A stretch of 64,000 nucleotides of DNA from an uncultured Acetatifactor sp. (GCA_947627115.1 CANQUQ010000001.1:186001-250000), one strand, 5' to 3'. Positions 47,959 through 57,149 are shown, numbered from the stretch's first letter. Numbers and translations are program-made. Notes: generated by a model from the letters alone, not told the origin.

Positions 47959-50952
47959 ATGACAAGTCCGCAAGTAAGCGTTATTGTAGTACATCAAGGC
48001 ACCTGTGCTGAACTGCAGACGACCTTTGGCAGTATCAAAGAACAGAACTGCCCGAATCTTCAGGTGGTGGTCGTGGACATATCTCCCGATGGCCGAAGCC
48101 TTGCATGGGCACATGCGGCATATGGGGATTATGAGGATATCATCTATTTGAAAGGCGATGCTTCCATGAACCGCGGAGCGGCTTATAACCGGGGGGTAGA
48201 GGCATCGTCAGGTCAGTTTTTGGCTTTTCTGGAAAGCGGCGCCACCTGGCATCCCCAAAAGCTCAAGCTTCAGGCAGAGCACTTGTCCGAAGAAGACATT
48301 TCCTGGATCTATGCCGCCGCTCAGGACAGGGACAGGCCCGACCGGCAGATCCCGGCCGCGAACCTACCCTTATATAAAAAAGTCGGAAACATCTTTCCGG
48401 ATCTGATCATGAACGAGCAGATCAATATCAACACGGCAGCGATGAAAAGAGAGGTCTATCTGGCAGTGGGCGGGATGAATGAAGATCTGCCCGTGATGGC
48501 GGAATATGAATTCCTTCTGAGAACTTCCCTGATGTATCCTGCATCTTTCCTGGATCATGTCATGGCCGTCGTCCCTATGAAGGAAAGTCCCTGTGAGCTG
48601 GCGGTGCCGGTACAGGCAATGCTCTTGGAGGAATTTTCCCAGAAGCTGAGCCGGTTGGGCCTCAAACAGGAAAAGCTGGAGCAGATCCTTTCCTACGCGG
48701 AAAAGAACGATCAGACAGCCCTTATGCGGGAATACGCCGTCATCTTATCGGAAGAGGAAGAATACAGGGAATATCTGAAGGACTTCCTGGAGCGGACGGA
48801 CTATGAGGGGAGAAGACCGCAGCCTTCCGCGGAATGCATAGACGGGGAAGGGGATGCCTGCGTGGGATGCTGCGGCTGCGCCGACATCTGTCCTGTCCAT
48901 GCGATCACCATGGTCTACAATACAAAGGGATTTCCAATCCCTCACGTAAATAAGGAGAAGTGCATTTCCTGCGGCAGATGCAGGCAGTGCTGTCCTGCCC
49001 TGCAGAAGCTCTCCAGCGCACCTATACCTAAACAGTGCTTTGCCGTACAGGCGTCAGAGCAGGACCGTCGGGAGAGTTCCTCCGGCGGTGTATTCCCTCT
49101 TTTAGCCAGAACCTTTTTGCAGTCGGGGGGGCATGTAGCCGGAGCGATCTTCGACCGGAACTTTCATGTACGGCACATCGTCAGCGACCGGCCAGAAGAC
49201 ATCAGGCGGATGCAGACTTCCAAATACGTCCAGAGCGATACCCAGGGAATCTACGCGAAAATACGGGACCTTCTGGAACAGGGCGAAAAAGTGCTCTTTA
49301 CCGGTTGCGCCTGTCAGATAGCGGGCCTGAGGGCCTTCTTGGGGTCCGAGCCTCAGGGACTATATACGGCGGAGGTCGTCTGCCACGGAGTGCCCTCGCC
49401 GATGGTATTTGAGAAATATTTACGGGAGTTTACAAAATCGCAGGGTAAGATTGCGGAGGTGAGTTTCCGAAAAAAGAGCATATTTGGCTGGACGACCGGA
49501 CTGTACATAAAGTTTAAGAACGGGAATGCCTATATCGGAGAGCAGCATGAACCGTATATGGCAGCCTTCCTGCGCAACTGGATCTTACGTGACAGCTGTT
49601 ATCAGTGCCGATTCAAAGATAAGAAATACAGTGATATGATGCTGGGAGATTTCTGGGGGATCAAAGCGCTGGACACATCGATGGACGACGGTACAGGGAC
49701 CTCCGTCATCACCTTGAATACAAAAAAGGGAATCGAAATGTACCGACAGATAAAGGAATCCTTCTGTCAGGTGAAGTCATTTCCTACGCAAGGTGCTCTT
49801 ATGCAGAATCCTTCCATACTGTATTCGGTACCAAAACAAAAATACAGCGAGCTGCTGTATGCCCATATGACCGGGAAAACGCTGCTGCAGGCAATCCATG
49901 CGTCCTATGCAGACCTTCACTTTGATATTGCGCTCGTAGTAATGTGGTCCGTCAATTACGGGAACGCATTGACCAATTATGCACTGCACCAGATCTTAAG
50001 CAGGAAGCATTCCGTTCTGGTCATTGACACGGTGAGCATGAAGCCCTATGAACGTTTTAAACGCTTTGCAAAAGAATATTATCAGTTAAGCTCTGACTAT
50101 TTCCGCTTCGGACAGAATGATCAGCTGCAGGCTTGCTGTGATACTTTTATGGTCGGCTGCGACCAGACGTGGAATTATGATTTTGAAAAGATATTTAGAT
50201 ACGGACGTTGCTTCCAGCTAGACTTCGTAAGAGACGACAAGCGCAAACTTGCTTACGCCGCTTCCTTTGGCAAGGTGGGAGCGGAGCCTCCGGCAGAAGA
50301 ATATACAGCACTGTATCAGCGCTTTGATAAGATATCCGTCAGAGAGGGATTCGGCGTAGACCTGTGCAGGGAAAAATACGGCGTGGAGGCTGTGCAGGTG
50401 CTGGATCCGGTATTCTTACTGGACGGTGAGGATTATGATGTGCTGGCCCGCAATGCAAGGGTACGGGAGGAAGAACCCTTTATCATGGCGTACATTCTGA
50501 ACCCGACGCCGGACAAGCGAAGGATCTGTAAGGAGATCCAAAAGCTGCTCGGCGGAATAAAGATCGTCAATGTATCAGAGAATCCTCCAGATAAACGAGA
50601 TCTTTATCGGCATATCCTGGAATTCGACAATGTAAAAGGGGACATCGAAGTAGAGGACTGGATCTATTACATGAAGAACTGCCGGTTCGTGATCACGGAT
50701 TCTTTCCATGGAACTTGCTTTTCCGTCATCTTTGAAAAACGGTTCGTGACTTTTGTGAACCGCCAGCCTGACCGATTTTCTCTCTTTCAGGAGCTTACCG
50801 GTATCGGGCAGCGCATTCTGGAGCAATTGGATCAGGTCAGATCGGAGGATCTTGAAAAATATCTGGAAGAACCGGACTATAATACGATTCGGGCGGAGCT
50901 GGCCGTAAAGAAGCAGTATTCTCTGGACTGGCTGGAAGAGGCACTGCGTTAG
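47959..50952 (+). CDS. Fusion of GT2, [4Fe-4S] ferredoxin, FrhB-like reductase and polysaccharide pyruvyl transferase
   Basis: A 997-residue multidomain protein. Residues 1-210 resemble a GT2 domain ('VSVIVVHQGTCAELQ', 'NRGAAYNRGVEASSG'). Residues 290-355 carry two four-Cys motifs (CVGCCGCADICP, CISCGRCRQCCP). About 360-650 is a coenzyme F420 hydrogenase/dehydrogenase beta-like domain ('SSGGVFPLLARTFL', 'FTGCACQIAGLRAFL', 'CYQCRFKDKKYSDMMLGDFWG'). About 670-997 is a polysaccharide pyruvyl transferase ('SVNYGNALTNYALHQIL', 'VGCDQTWN', 'ITDSFHGTCFS'). FrhB-like and pyruvyl transferase genes are often neighbours in surface-glycan loci, but joining both with GT2 is unusual. The start is 1 nt after the previous stop, so the two genes are coupled. 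G6 (48191-48196) and G7 (49125-49131) tracts lie inside. Confidence 0.88.
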   Translation: MTSPQVSVIVVHQGTCAELQTTFGSIKEQNCPNLQVVVVDISPDGRSLAWAHAAYGDYEDIIYLKGDASMNRGAAYNRGVEASSGQFLAFLESGATWHPQKLKLQAEHLSEEDISWIYAAAQDRDRPDRQIPAANLPLYKKVGNIFPDLIMNEQININTAAMKREVYLAVGGMNEDLPVMAEYEFLLRTSLMYPASFLDHVMAVVPMKESPCELAVPVQAMLLEEFSQKLSRLGLKQEKLEQILSYAEKNDQTALMREYAVILSEEEEYREYLKDFLERTDYEGRRPQPSAECIDGEGDACVGCCGCADICPVHAITMVYNTKGFPIPHVNKEKCISCGRCRQCCPALQKLSSAPIPKQCFAVQASEQDRRESSSGGVFPLLARTFLQSGGHVAGAIFDRNFHVRHIVSDRPEDIRRMQTSKYVQSDTQGIYAKIRDLLEQGEKVLFTGCACQIAGLRAFLGSEPQGLYTAEVVCHGVPSPMVFEKYLREFTKSQGKIAEVSFRKKSIFGWTTGLYIKFKNGNAYIGEQHEPYMAAFLRNWILRDSCYQCRFKDKKYSDMMLGDFWGIKALDTSMDDGTGTSVITLNTKKGIEMYRQIKESFCQVKSFPTQGALMQNPSILYSVPKQKYSELLYAHMTGKTLLQAIHASYADLHFDIALVVMWSVNYGNALTNYALHQILSRKHSVLVIDTVSMKPYERFKRFAKEYYQLSSDYFRFGQNDQLQACCDTFMVGCDQTWNYDFEKIFRYGRCFQLDFVRDDKRKLAYAASFGKVGAEPPAEEYTALYQRFDKISVREGFGVDLCREKYGVEAVQVLDPVFLLDGEDYDVLARNARVREEEPFIMAYILNPTPDKRRICKEIQKLLGGIKIVNVSENPPDKRDLYRHILEFDNVKGDIEVEDWIYYMKNCRFVITDSFHGTCFSVIFEKRFVTFVNRQPDRFSLFQELTGIGQRILEQLDQVRSEDLEKYLEEPDYNTIRAELAVKKQYSLDWLEEALR
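49125..49131 (+). repeat. G7 homopolymer inside the fusion gene
   Basis: Seven G in the coding strand, in frame as TCG-GGG-GGG. A one-base slip would truncate the protein inside the FrhB-like domain. Confidence 0.9.
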
Positions 50953-51047
50953 GTTACAGGGCATATCGGGCGGCGGAGAAAATTCGGAACAGGCAGCACA
51001 GAATCTGACTGACAACAAGAAAGATAATATTTTGTGAGGGTGTGAAG

Positions 51048-52268
51048 ATGAAAATGGATCAGGAAAAATGGGAAGCAGTACGGGAAATGCTTACCACTGT
51101 GGAAGAAGCGTTGGAATACTATCAACGGACTTCTGATGAGAGCATTCTGCAGGACATTGAACTGGGAAGGAAAGAAGTGACTCGTGTCCTGGAACAGGAG
51201 CTTCACTGTTCCCTGCAAAGGACCATAGACATAGACGGGCTTCCGGACAGTTACTGGCTGATCACGGCATCTCATATCCTTGAGGAGATCCGGGATCCCT
51301 TTCGACCGCAGAATCGGTATGACAGAGACTTTCTGGAACTGTTGCGCTATGTGTGGAAATGCGATGAGAAGAAGCTGCTGGACCAGATGAAATATGTTCT
51401 GGCACAGTGGAAACAGAACAATCCAAACGCCTACCATAATTTTATAAATTATTTTTCCCGCTTCCCCTTATGGGGAACCTTCGATCCGGAACACGGGGAC
51501 GATACTACCCTGATATTGCGCGTTCAGGTCCTGAAGCAGCACAGCTATGATTTTTTGTGGCTGTACCGCCGTCTGGAGGATTATCTGTCCAAACAGACAT
51601 TGTTCGCCATCTTAAAGAACTGGGCCTTTCTTGACATTAATGAACTGGTCCGTGTAAAGTCGATCTTCCCGGATTATTATGAGCCGGATATTTTTCCGGA
51701 TAATCAGGACGGCTTATTTGTGGACGTGGGAGCTTTCATAGGGGATTCCATCCAACAATATGTAGACGCCTACGGGAACGGTTACCGGAAGATCTACGCT
51801 TACGAGATCACAGAAGATAGCTGCCGCATCCTGAAGCGGAACACGGCACATCTGCACGATATGATTATCCGGCAGAAGGGCGTAGGACGGGAACCCGGAA
51901 AAATGACGCTCGAAAGTAATAGTGATTTTTCTGCCAATAAGCTGCAGGGGGCTTCTGGGGGAGAGACTGCCAAACAGGGGGGGCAGCAAGTGGAGATCGT
52001 AACTCTGGATCAAGATCTGGAAGACATTCCCACCCTTATAAAGATGGACATCGAAGGTGCGGAACAGGACGCGCTGCTCGGCTGCAGGGAGACCATATGT
52101 CAGTACCATCCGGGACTGGCAATCTGTGTTTACCACGGCTATGAGGATATATGGAAGATTCCCTTCATGATAGACTGTATGTATCCCGGTTACCACTTTT
52201 ATCTGCGGCACAATGGAGGGAACCTGATCCCTACGGAATTTGTCCTGCTGTGCAGGGCGGAAGGATAG
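51048..52268 (+). CDS. FkbM family SAM-dependent methyltransferase
   Basis: The 406-residue protein has an N-terminal helical region of unclear role and a C-terminal FkbM methyltransferase domain from about residue 215: 'LFVDVGAFIGDSIQQYV', 'YAYEITEDSCRILKRN', 'IVTLDQDL', 'IKMDIEGAEQDALLGC'. It probably O-methylates the flagellin glycan. Start at 51048 from GAGGG 7 nt upstream. A G7 tract (51977-51983) lies in the coding region between two G5 runs. The 3' end is duplicated inverted at 54186-54286. Confidence 0.87.
   Translation: MKMDQEKWEAVREMLTTVEEALEYYQRTSDESILQDIELGRKEVTRVLEQELHCSLQRTIDIDGLPDSYWLITASHILEEIRDPFRPQNRYDRDFLELLRYVWKCDEKKLLDQMKYVLAQWKQNNPNAYHNFINYFSRFPLWGTFDPEHGDDTTLILRVQVLKQHSYDFLWLYRRLEDYLSKQTLFAILKNWAFLDINELVRVKSIFPDYYEPDIFPDNQDGLFVDVGAFIGDSIQQYVDAYGNGYRKIYAYEITEDSCRILKRNTAHLHDMIIRQKGVGREPGKMTLESNSDFSANKLQGASGGETAKQGGQQVEIVTLDQDLEDIPTLIKMDIEGAEQDALLGCRETICQYHPGLAICVYHGYEDIWKIPFMIDCMYPGYHFYLRHNGGNLIPTEFVLLCRAEG
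51977..51983 (+). repeat. G7 homopolymer inside the fkbM gene
   Basis: Seven G in frame (CAG-GGG-GGG), flanked by two G5 runs within 35 nt upstream. Confidence 0.9.
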
Positions 52269-52629
52269 CGCTATCTCACCGGATACCATACTCCTTCAAT
52301 AGCTCTTCCAGATAGGTCCGGTCCTTGGCGGCACGTTCCAGATCCTCCAGCCGGTTGTCCTCGATCAGACGTAGATTCAGACGGTTCACTTGTTCTATGC
52401 CTTCCGTGCGGACATATTCGTCCCGTGCATACTGGTCCCGTATCTGTTTCATGTGTCCTTCGTACAGCGCCCGCATGGTCTTGCCCAAGCTCATGATCCT
52501 TACCTCTTTGATGGCTTCCAGTATTCCCGGATTTTTGGTGGTGGTCTGCAGCATATTCAATTCCTCCTCTGTCTTTGCGTTGAACAGCCTGATCCAGTCG
52601 TCCATGGGATCCGTGCCGTTCAGCGGTTT
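52171..52629 (+). repeat. Left arm of inverted duplication (fkbM 3' end plus Rpn 3' half)
   Basis: Matches the complement of 53754-54286, covering the last 100 bases of fkbM and the C-terminal half of the Rpn gene. The right arm carries an extra segment of about 72 nt. Confidence 0.85.
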
Positions 52630-53091
52630 GTTCAGCTCAATGACCCGGATCTCCAGCATGTCCGAATATTCGTGCCCCGTCTCGTCCCGCAGGCGGTATA
52701 CCTTGTGGTATTCCGGTCGGTCATCCAGATTGAATCCTAAGATATTGATGCTGATGCATTTCCTCAGTTTGTAATACTTCTGCCCGATCAGCAGGTCCTC
52801 CGTATACATCTTGGACAGATAGAACAGGCTTCGCCTGTCCCAGTGGGAGAGCATCTTAATCTGGAGCTCCACATTTACCTTGCGGTCATCGTTCAGCTCG
52901 ATGAGCACGTCCAAAATTCCCTGCTTCTGCTTCCGAAAACGTTTCCACAAGTACGGGTTAGCGAGCCGCACGGACCGGATCTCCTCCAGGGGCAGCCCCA
53001 GAGCGTCACTGACGAAATACCGGCGGATGCTCTCATTGAGAAACAGATGCTTAAAACTGAAATCGTACTGTAGTGAAATGATATCAGCCAT
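52276..53091 (-). CDS. Rpn/PD-(D/E)XK nuclease family transposase-like protein
   Basis: A 271-residue protein of the Rpn (recombination-promoting nuclease) family, a group with a PD-(D/E)XK core. The core shows as 'SFKHLFLNE', 'ILDVLIELNDDRKVNVELQIK' (D..ExQ) and 'YYKLRKCISINILGF'. The C-terminal half is helical and charged. The start has AGGAGG 6 nt before the ATG. These genes multiply within Lachnospiraceae chromosomes. It converges on fkbM and its 3' half is repeated inverted nearby. Not a classical IS element: no terminal repeats or target duplications were seen. Confidence 0.88.
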   Translation of the reverse strand: MADIISLQYDFSFKHLFLNESIRRYFVSDALGLPLEEIRSVRLANPYLWKRFRKQKQGILDVLIELNDDRKVNVELQIKMLSHWDRRSLFYLSKMYTEDLLIGQKYYKLRKCISINILGFNLDDRPEYHKVYRLRDETGHEYSDMLEIRVIELNKPLNGTDPMDDWIRLFNAKTEEELNMLQTTTKNPGILEAIKEVRIMSLGKTMRALYEGHMKQIRDQYARDEYVRTEGIEQVNRLNLRLIEDNRLEDLERAAKDRTYLEELLKEYGIR

Positions 53092-53361
53092 ACAATACCT
53101 CCTGTCCTGCAGGAGAGATGGCCGTCATGCTTCCAATGATCCGCAATCACCGTGTGGAAAATCTCCTGCTTTTAAATTGTTGGAAATGAATTAAAAGCAC
53201 AAGATTTTCTGACACAGAAATGATCGTTTGAATTACTGATTAATTGAAAGAAATATTATGCTTTGAGTATATGCTATCATATAAAATGTAATATTGCAAG
53301 AAAAAATTTTTGCTTTTGGTACTAAAGTTTTTTAATAGTGTTATTATTCCTGCTGCTCTAA

Positions 53362-53763
53362 AAATATATTTTTATTTCTCTTGACATACTTAAGGAAATC
53401 CTACAAAATAGAGGTATCAGGGATCGGTTGGAGGCATGGCTGGCGTTTCTGTGCATGGATGAGCCGGAGTGGATTCTGCGGCTGACACAGGACTATCCTG
53501 AGTTTAAGGACATGTATGCAGAATTGTATCGGATGTGTCTGGATCTGGAGGGAGTGATGAGTATGTATTCCAAGGAACTGCAGGAAATGGACCGGAACAC
53601 GGTGTATTATATGATGGACGAGATGCAGGCGAAGATCGACCGGAAGGATATGGAGTTGACGCAGACGAAAGCCAAGTTGACGCAGACGAATGCCAAGTTG
53701 ACACAGAAGGATAATCTCATCTCCGAACTGCAGCAAAAGATCCGGGAGTTGGAAAACCGCTGA
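53362..53763 (+). pseudogene. 3' remnant of a second Rpn/PD-(D/E)XK family gene
   Basis: The frame following the stop at 53359 reads like the C-terminal third of another Rpn-type protein ('ILQNRGIRDRLEAWLAFLCMDEPEWILRL' then 'YSKELQEMDRNTVYYMMDEMQAKI', ending in a coiled coil of TQTKAKLTQTNAKL repeats). No N-terminal nuclease part precedes it. It ends at 53763 where a different Rpn fragment begins in another frame. Confidence 0.8.
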
Positions 53764-54179
53764 ACGGCACGGATCCCATGGACGACTGGATCAGGCTGTT
53801 CAACGCAAAGACAGAGGAGGAATTGAATATGCTGCAGACCACCACCAAAAATCCGGGAATACCGGAAGCCATCAAAGAGGTAAGGATCATGAGTTTAATC
53901 AAGACCATTCGGGCACTTTACGAAGGACATATGAAACACATACGGGACCGGTATGCACGGGACGAATATGTCCGCATGGAAGGACTGCAGCAGGGCATGG
54001 AATGGGGCCATGCAGGGGGCATGGAATGGGGCATACAGCAGGGCATGAAACAAGGTATGGAACAGATCAGCCGCCTGAACCTGTGTCTGAGCCGGGACAA
54101 TCGGCTGGAAGACCTGGAACGCGCCGCCAAGGACCGGACCTATCTGGAAGAGCTATTGAAGGAGTATGGTATCCGGTGA
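53764..54179 (+). pseudogene. C-terminal half of an Rpn gene, duplicated and truncated
   Basis: This matches the C-terminal part of the intact Rpn protein encoded at 52276-53091, from NGTDPMDDW to the common end 'LEELLKEYGIR'. It is fused out of frame to the preceding remnant, and the nuclease core is absent. It contains 24 more residues rich in 'QQGMEWG' units. An ATG at 53778 could allow a 133-residue product, but no function is expected. Confidence 0.85.
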
Positions 54180-54185
54180 GATAGC

Positions 54186-54286
54186 GTTACCCGTCCGCCC
54201 TGCACAGCAGTACAAACTCCGTAGAAATCAGGTTCCCTCCATTGTGCCGCAGATAAAAGTGGTAACCGGGATACATACAGTCTATA
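54186..54286 (-). pseudogene. 3' fragment of an fkbM-type gene
   Basis: About 100 bases on the minus strand match the last codons of the intact fkbM gene (52171-52268) with a few substitutions. No other part of the gene is present. Confidence 0.75.
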
Positions 54287-54336
54287 TATTGCAGTATAAA
54301 ATTCCATTGGAATTTTATACTTTACATTGATAAGGG

Positions 54337-55235
54337 CTAAAAAATCAATGCAAGACTGCAGCCGTCTCCAATTGTCAACTTATGCAGAGATCCGTTTATT
54401 TCCTTTTCATATGCTTCTACTGCCATTTTCACTCCGGGCAGCTCCGGATGAAAATAATCATGCAAAAGAATGCAGCCGCCGTCAACCATTTTGTCCCCAA
54501 AGAAGCGCAATGCGCTGAGCATGGGCAGATATAAGTCCATGTCTAAATTGACAAAACAAAACTTATCTTCCACATTTGAAGCCGTTTGGGGAAAATAGCC
54601 TTTGCGAATATCAATATTGTCAGGATATTTCATTTTGCACATTAACATCTTCATATCTGTGTCCGTAAAAATACCTTTTTGAGCATACTGGCTATTATTA
54701 TATGCCTGATTATTTAAATTCTTTTCATATTCAACATCGGCCGCATCGAACCCTTCAAATGTGTCAAATAAATATAGCTTCCGATCGTAAAAAAACCGAT
54801 TTATAAACTTGGCACATTCACCTAGGTATACGCCGCACTCAGCCACGTTGCCCCCAACGTTTCTTTCATAGCAGAATTGTGCAAAATCTTTGATCCAATT
54901 GATTCGCTGATTTACAAATATATCAATAAAATCCGGTTCCAGCACCAATGTAATAATTTTTGATTCCGAGATACCCATATCTATCAGCTTCTTCTTAATG
55001 TCTCTGATGTAATCAGGAGAATAGACCGCAATCATTATGCAGTCATACTCCAATTCAAAAAGCTGCTCCGGCGGGACAATCGGAACGCCATGTACTTGGC
55101 CGCCCCATTTTTTACTGTCAGAATCCGTATAGGCTATAATATCCATCTGATGATTACTGCACAGAGGCCCGAAGATTTGCCCCCCATCAATCCACAGCCC
55201 CAAAGAATGCATTTACCGCGTCTGTTGTTATCCAT
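54337..55235 (-). CDS. TylF/macrocin-O-methyltransferase-like protein, frameshifted at a G6 tract
   Basis: The intact part (54337-55212, 291 codons) has a Rossmann-like N-terminal piece ('DIIAYTDSDSKKWGGQVHGVPIVPPEQL') and a TylF-type methyltransferase ('VAECGVYLGECAKFINRFF', 'LYLFDTFEGFD', 'DLYLPMLSALRFFGDKMVDGGCILLHDYFHPE'). Its expected beginning lies in another frame: ATG 55235, with GGAGG 8 nt before it, encodes MDNNRRGKCILWGCGLMG, a normal Rossmann start. The two frames would join with one more G in the run at 55180-55185. This gene is therefore off in this sequence, phase-variable, or affected by a sequencing error. Confidence 0.75.
55180..55185 (-). repeat. G6 homopolymer at the TylF frameshift
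   Basis: Six C on the plus strand (six G in the coding strand). G7 restores a continuous frame from ATG 55235. Confidence 0.85.
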
Positions 55236-55312
55236 GATAATTTCCTCCCATAATAATATTTTGAGTTAGATTGAAAATCAAATAAAACATCATAAGCCTC
55301 TGTATGAAACAA

Positions 55313-56419
55313 TTATGTTTTACAGTACTCTTCAAAGCAATCAATGACCCTTTTCATCTGGGCCTGCAATCCTATAGACACTCGTATGCAGTTTTTTACT
55401 GTGTCACTTTGATTCAGATCTCTTACAAATATATTTTTTCTTTGTAAATGTGACATAATTTCCTGTTTCGTCAACTGATCGCAGCATTTTATCAATACAA
55501 AATTCCCCTGCGATTCATATGCTTGAAATTTTTCTCCCGAAAGGCTGTTTATGGACTTAATAAAATGGTCGCGTGCCACCCTGACCTGTTTCACATATTC
55601 CCACATATAATCAAGGTTTTCCAAAGCTCCGATGACTGCCTCTTGTGCGAACGTGGTAATATTCTTAGGATTCCGAATACTTGAGATAAACTGTATATTT
55701 TCTTCCGAGGAAATCAAATAGCCAAATCTTATATTCGCTAACGCAAATGCCTTAGACATAGTTCTGGCAATGAGTATATTATCATATTGTGTGACCAGTC
55801 CCTGGCAGGTTATACCGCTAAACTCCCAGTACGCTTCATCAATCAGGAACATCGTCTGAGAATATTTTTCCAGAAGATATTTTATGTAATCAGGCTGCAG
55901 CTGAATTCCCGTCGGATTATTGGGATTGCAGATGTAGACCAGCGAAGGGTTCTTCCGGTCTATTACATCCTCAAAAGTATTCGGCTCAAATTTAAAATCC
56001 CCATTCATCTCATAAAACATCACATGGGCTCCTGCCACTTGTGCCGTCAACCTGAAATTATCATAACTTGGCCATAGAAGAAGTACCGGATCGCCCACTG
56101 ATATGAACAATTTAGCAATATATTCTTCCAAAGAATCAGAGCTTGCAAAATATTGCAGGTGTTTAGAATCGATTCCCGTATATTGCGACAACAGTTCTAT
56201 GATATGTCCGTTATTGGTTGCCGGATAGAGATTTAAAAAGAATCCCTCGTCAACTAATTTTTTAAGTCTTTCTGTAACCTGAGGAGCAGGAGCAATCGTA
56301 GCTTCATTCCAATCAAGCTTTAATATATTGTCCCGTTCAAATGGTTCTACCTGCCAGATCTTATGTGAAGCTACATTATAGGGCTTGAAATTTCTAAGAT
56401 ATTTGTTAATGTAACTCAT
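55313..56419 (-). CDS. HisC-like PLP aminotransferase/decarboxylase
   Basis: A 368-residue fold I PLP enzyme related to histidinol-phosphate aminotransferase and CobD. The PLP lysine is in 'ARTMSKAFALANIRFGYL', with 'IDEAYWEFSG', 'VYICNPNNPTGIQL' and the C-terminal Arg in 'CIRVSIGLQ'. No his genes are near, so histidine synthesis is unlikely. Related enzymes in Campylobacter capsule loci make serinol-phosphate or ethanolamine-phosphate; a similar small amino-phosphate product is a reasonable guess. It has GGAGG before the ATG. Visibly AT-rich. Confidence 0.85.
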   Translation of the reverse strand: MSYINKYLRNFKPYNVASHKIWQVEPFERDNILKLDWNEATIAPAPQVTERLKKLVDEGFFLNLYPATNNGHIIELLSQYTGIDSKHLQYFASSDSLEEYIAKLFISVGDPVLLLWPSYDNFRLTAQVAGAHVMFYEMNGDFKFEPNTFEDVIDRKNPSLVYICNPNNPTGIQLQPDYIKYLLEKYSQTMFLIDEAYWEFSGITCQGLVTQYDNILIARTMSKAFALANIRFGYLISSEENIQFISSIRNPKNITTFAQEAVIGALENLDYMWEYVKQVRVARDHFIKSINSLSGEKFQAYESQGNFVLIKCCDQLTKQEIMSHLQRKNIFVRDLNQSDTVKNCIRVSIGLQAQMKRVIDCFEEYCKT

Positions 56420-56445
56420 TATTTTTCCTCCGTAATATCATACAG

Positions 56446-57138
56446 TTAATAGCAAATTATATCCGCTCCCAAATCAATCATCCACTTTTCCGGACAAGGC
56501 CCTCTATTCACACAGACCACATGATCACAACATTTTAAAATGGGCATATCCGAATAAGAGTCCGAATATCCTATTATCCCGGAAAAGTTTGCAGCAAATT
56601 CTTTTTCGCCCAAATACTGCCTTAGCCGTCTTACTTTTTCCTGTCCATAGTTATCTTTCCCCAATACCTTTCCCGTAAAAATTCCGTTTCTATACTCAAA
56701 TTCAGAGGCAAGCAAAATCGGTATATCAAATTCTTCCGCAAAATATTTTAAGTAGATAGCATAACCGGCAGAATTTAATATAATTAGTGCCTTATTCAGA
56801 TGATGCTTTTTTATGGTATCAATCACTGCACCGATGAAATGGGGCTTTATCCGTTCTTCGTAATACTGATATGCCAGCTCATTTAATTCTTCATACTTCA
56901 ATCCTCGCAGCTGGTACAACAGCAATGACTTATTGATCGCTATCTTAGGGTAAATATAGTTAAAATGTTTTATAAAACCGATTTTATTGAGAAAAATACG
57001 TAATTTCTCATAGAAATCGGCAGGAATCCCCTTTTTATTCAATACATATCTCACAAAGGCATTCCCTGTCTGGAAATCTACGATCGTGCCACAGAAATCA
57101 TAGAGGATCAATTCTCTCTTTTTTTCTTCCAAGTCCAT
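56446..57138 (-). CDS. HAD superfamily (SerB-like) phosphatase with a DxC motif I
   Basis: A 230-residue HAD-IB protein: motif I 'LYDFCGTIVDFQT', Ser of motif II in 'ALIILNSAGYA', motif III lysine 'GQEKVRRL' and motif IV 'IGYSDSYSDMPIL'. In motif I the second Asp of DxDxT is Cys, which should change or weaken the acid/base step. I recall the same DFC pattern in HAD proteins of surface-glycan and flagellin-modification loci (C. difficile CD0241, P. aeruginosa PA1089), so it is probably a family trait. The start at 57138 follows GAGGA; it is 11 nt after the ATP-grasp gene. Confidence 0.85.
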   Translation of the reverse strand: MDLEEKKRELILYDFCGTIVDFQTGNAFVRYVLNKKGIPADFYEKLRIFLNKIGFIKHFNYIYPKIAINKSLLLYQLRGLKYEELNELAYQYYEERIKPHFIGAVIDTIKKHHLNKALIILNSAGYAIYLKYFAEEFDIPILLASEFEYRNGIFTGKVLGKDNYGQEKVRRLRQYLGEKEFAANFSGIIGYSDSYSDMPILKCCDHVVCVNRGPCPEKWMIDLGADIICY

Positions 57139-57149
57139 TTTAACCGTCC

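Larger units (their letters stand above)
53754..54286 (-). repeat. Right arm of inverted duplication
   Basis: Inverted copy of 52171-52629 with about 72 extra nt in the Rpn part, where a Gly/Met/Gln-rich repeat is inserted. Confidence 0.85.

Noticed and set aside
52276..54179. Rpn genes as a classical insertion sequence
   Set aside because: No terminal inverted repeats or target duplications; the inverted arms are explained by duplication of fkbM and Rpn ends.
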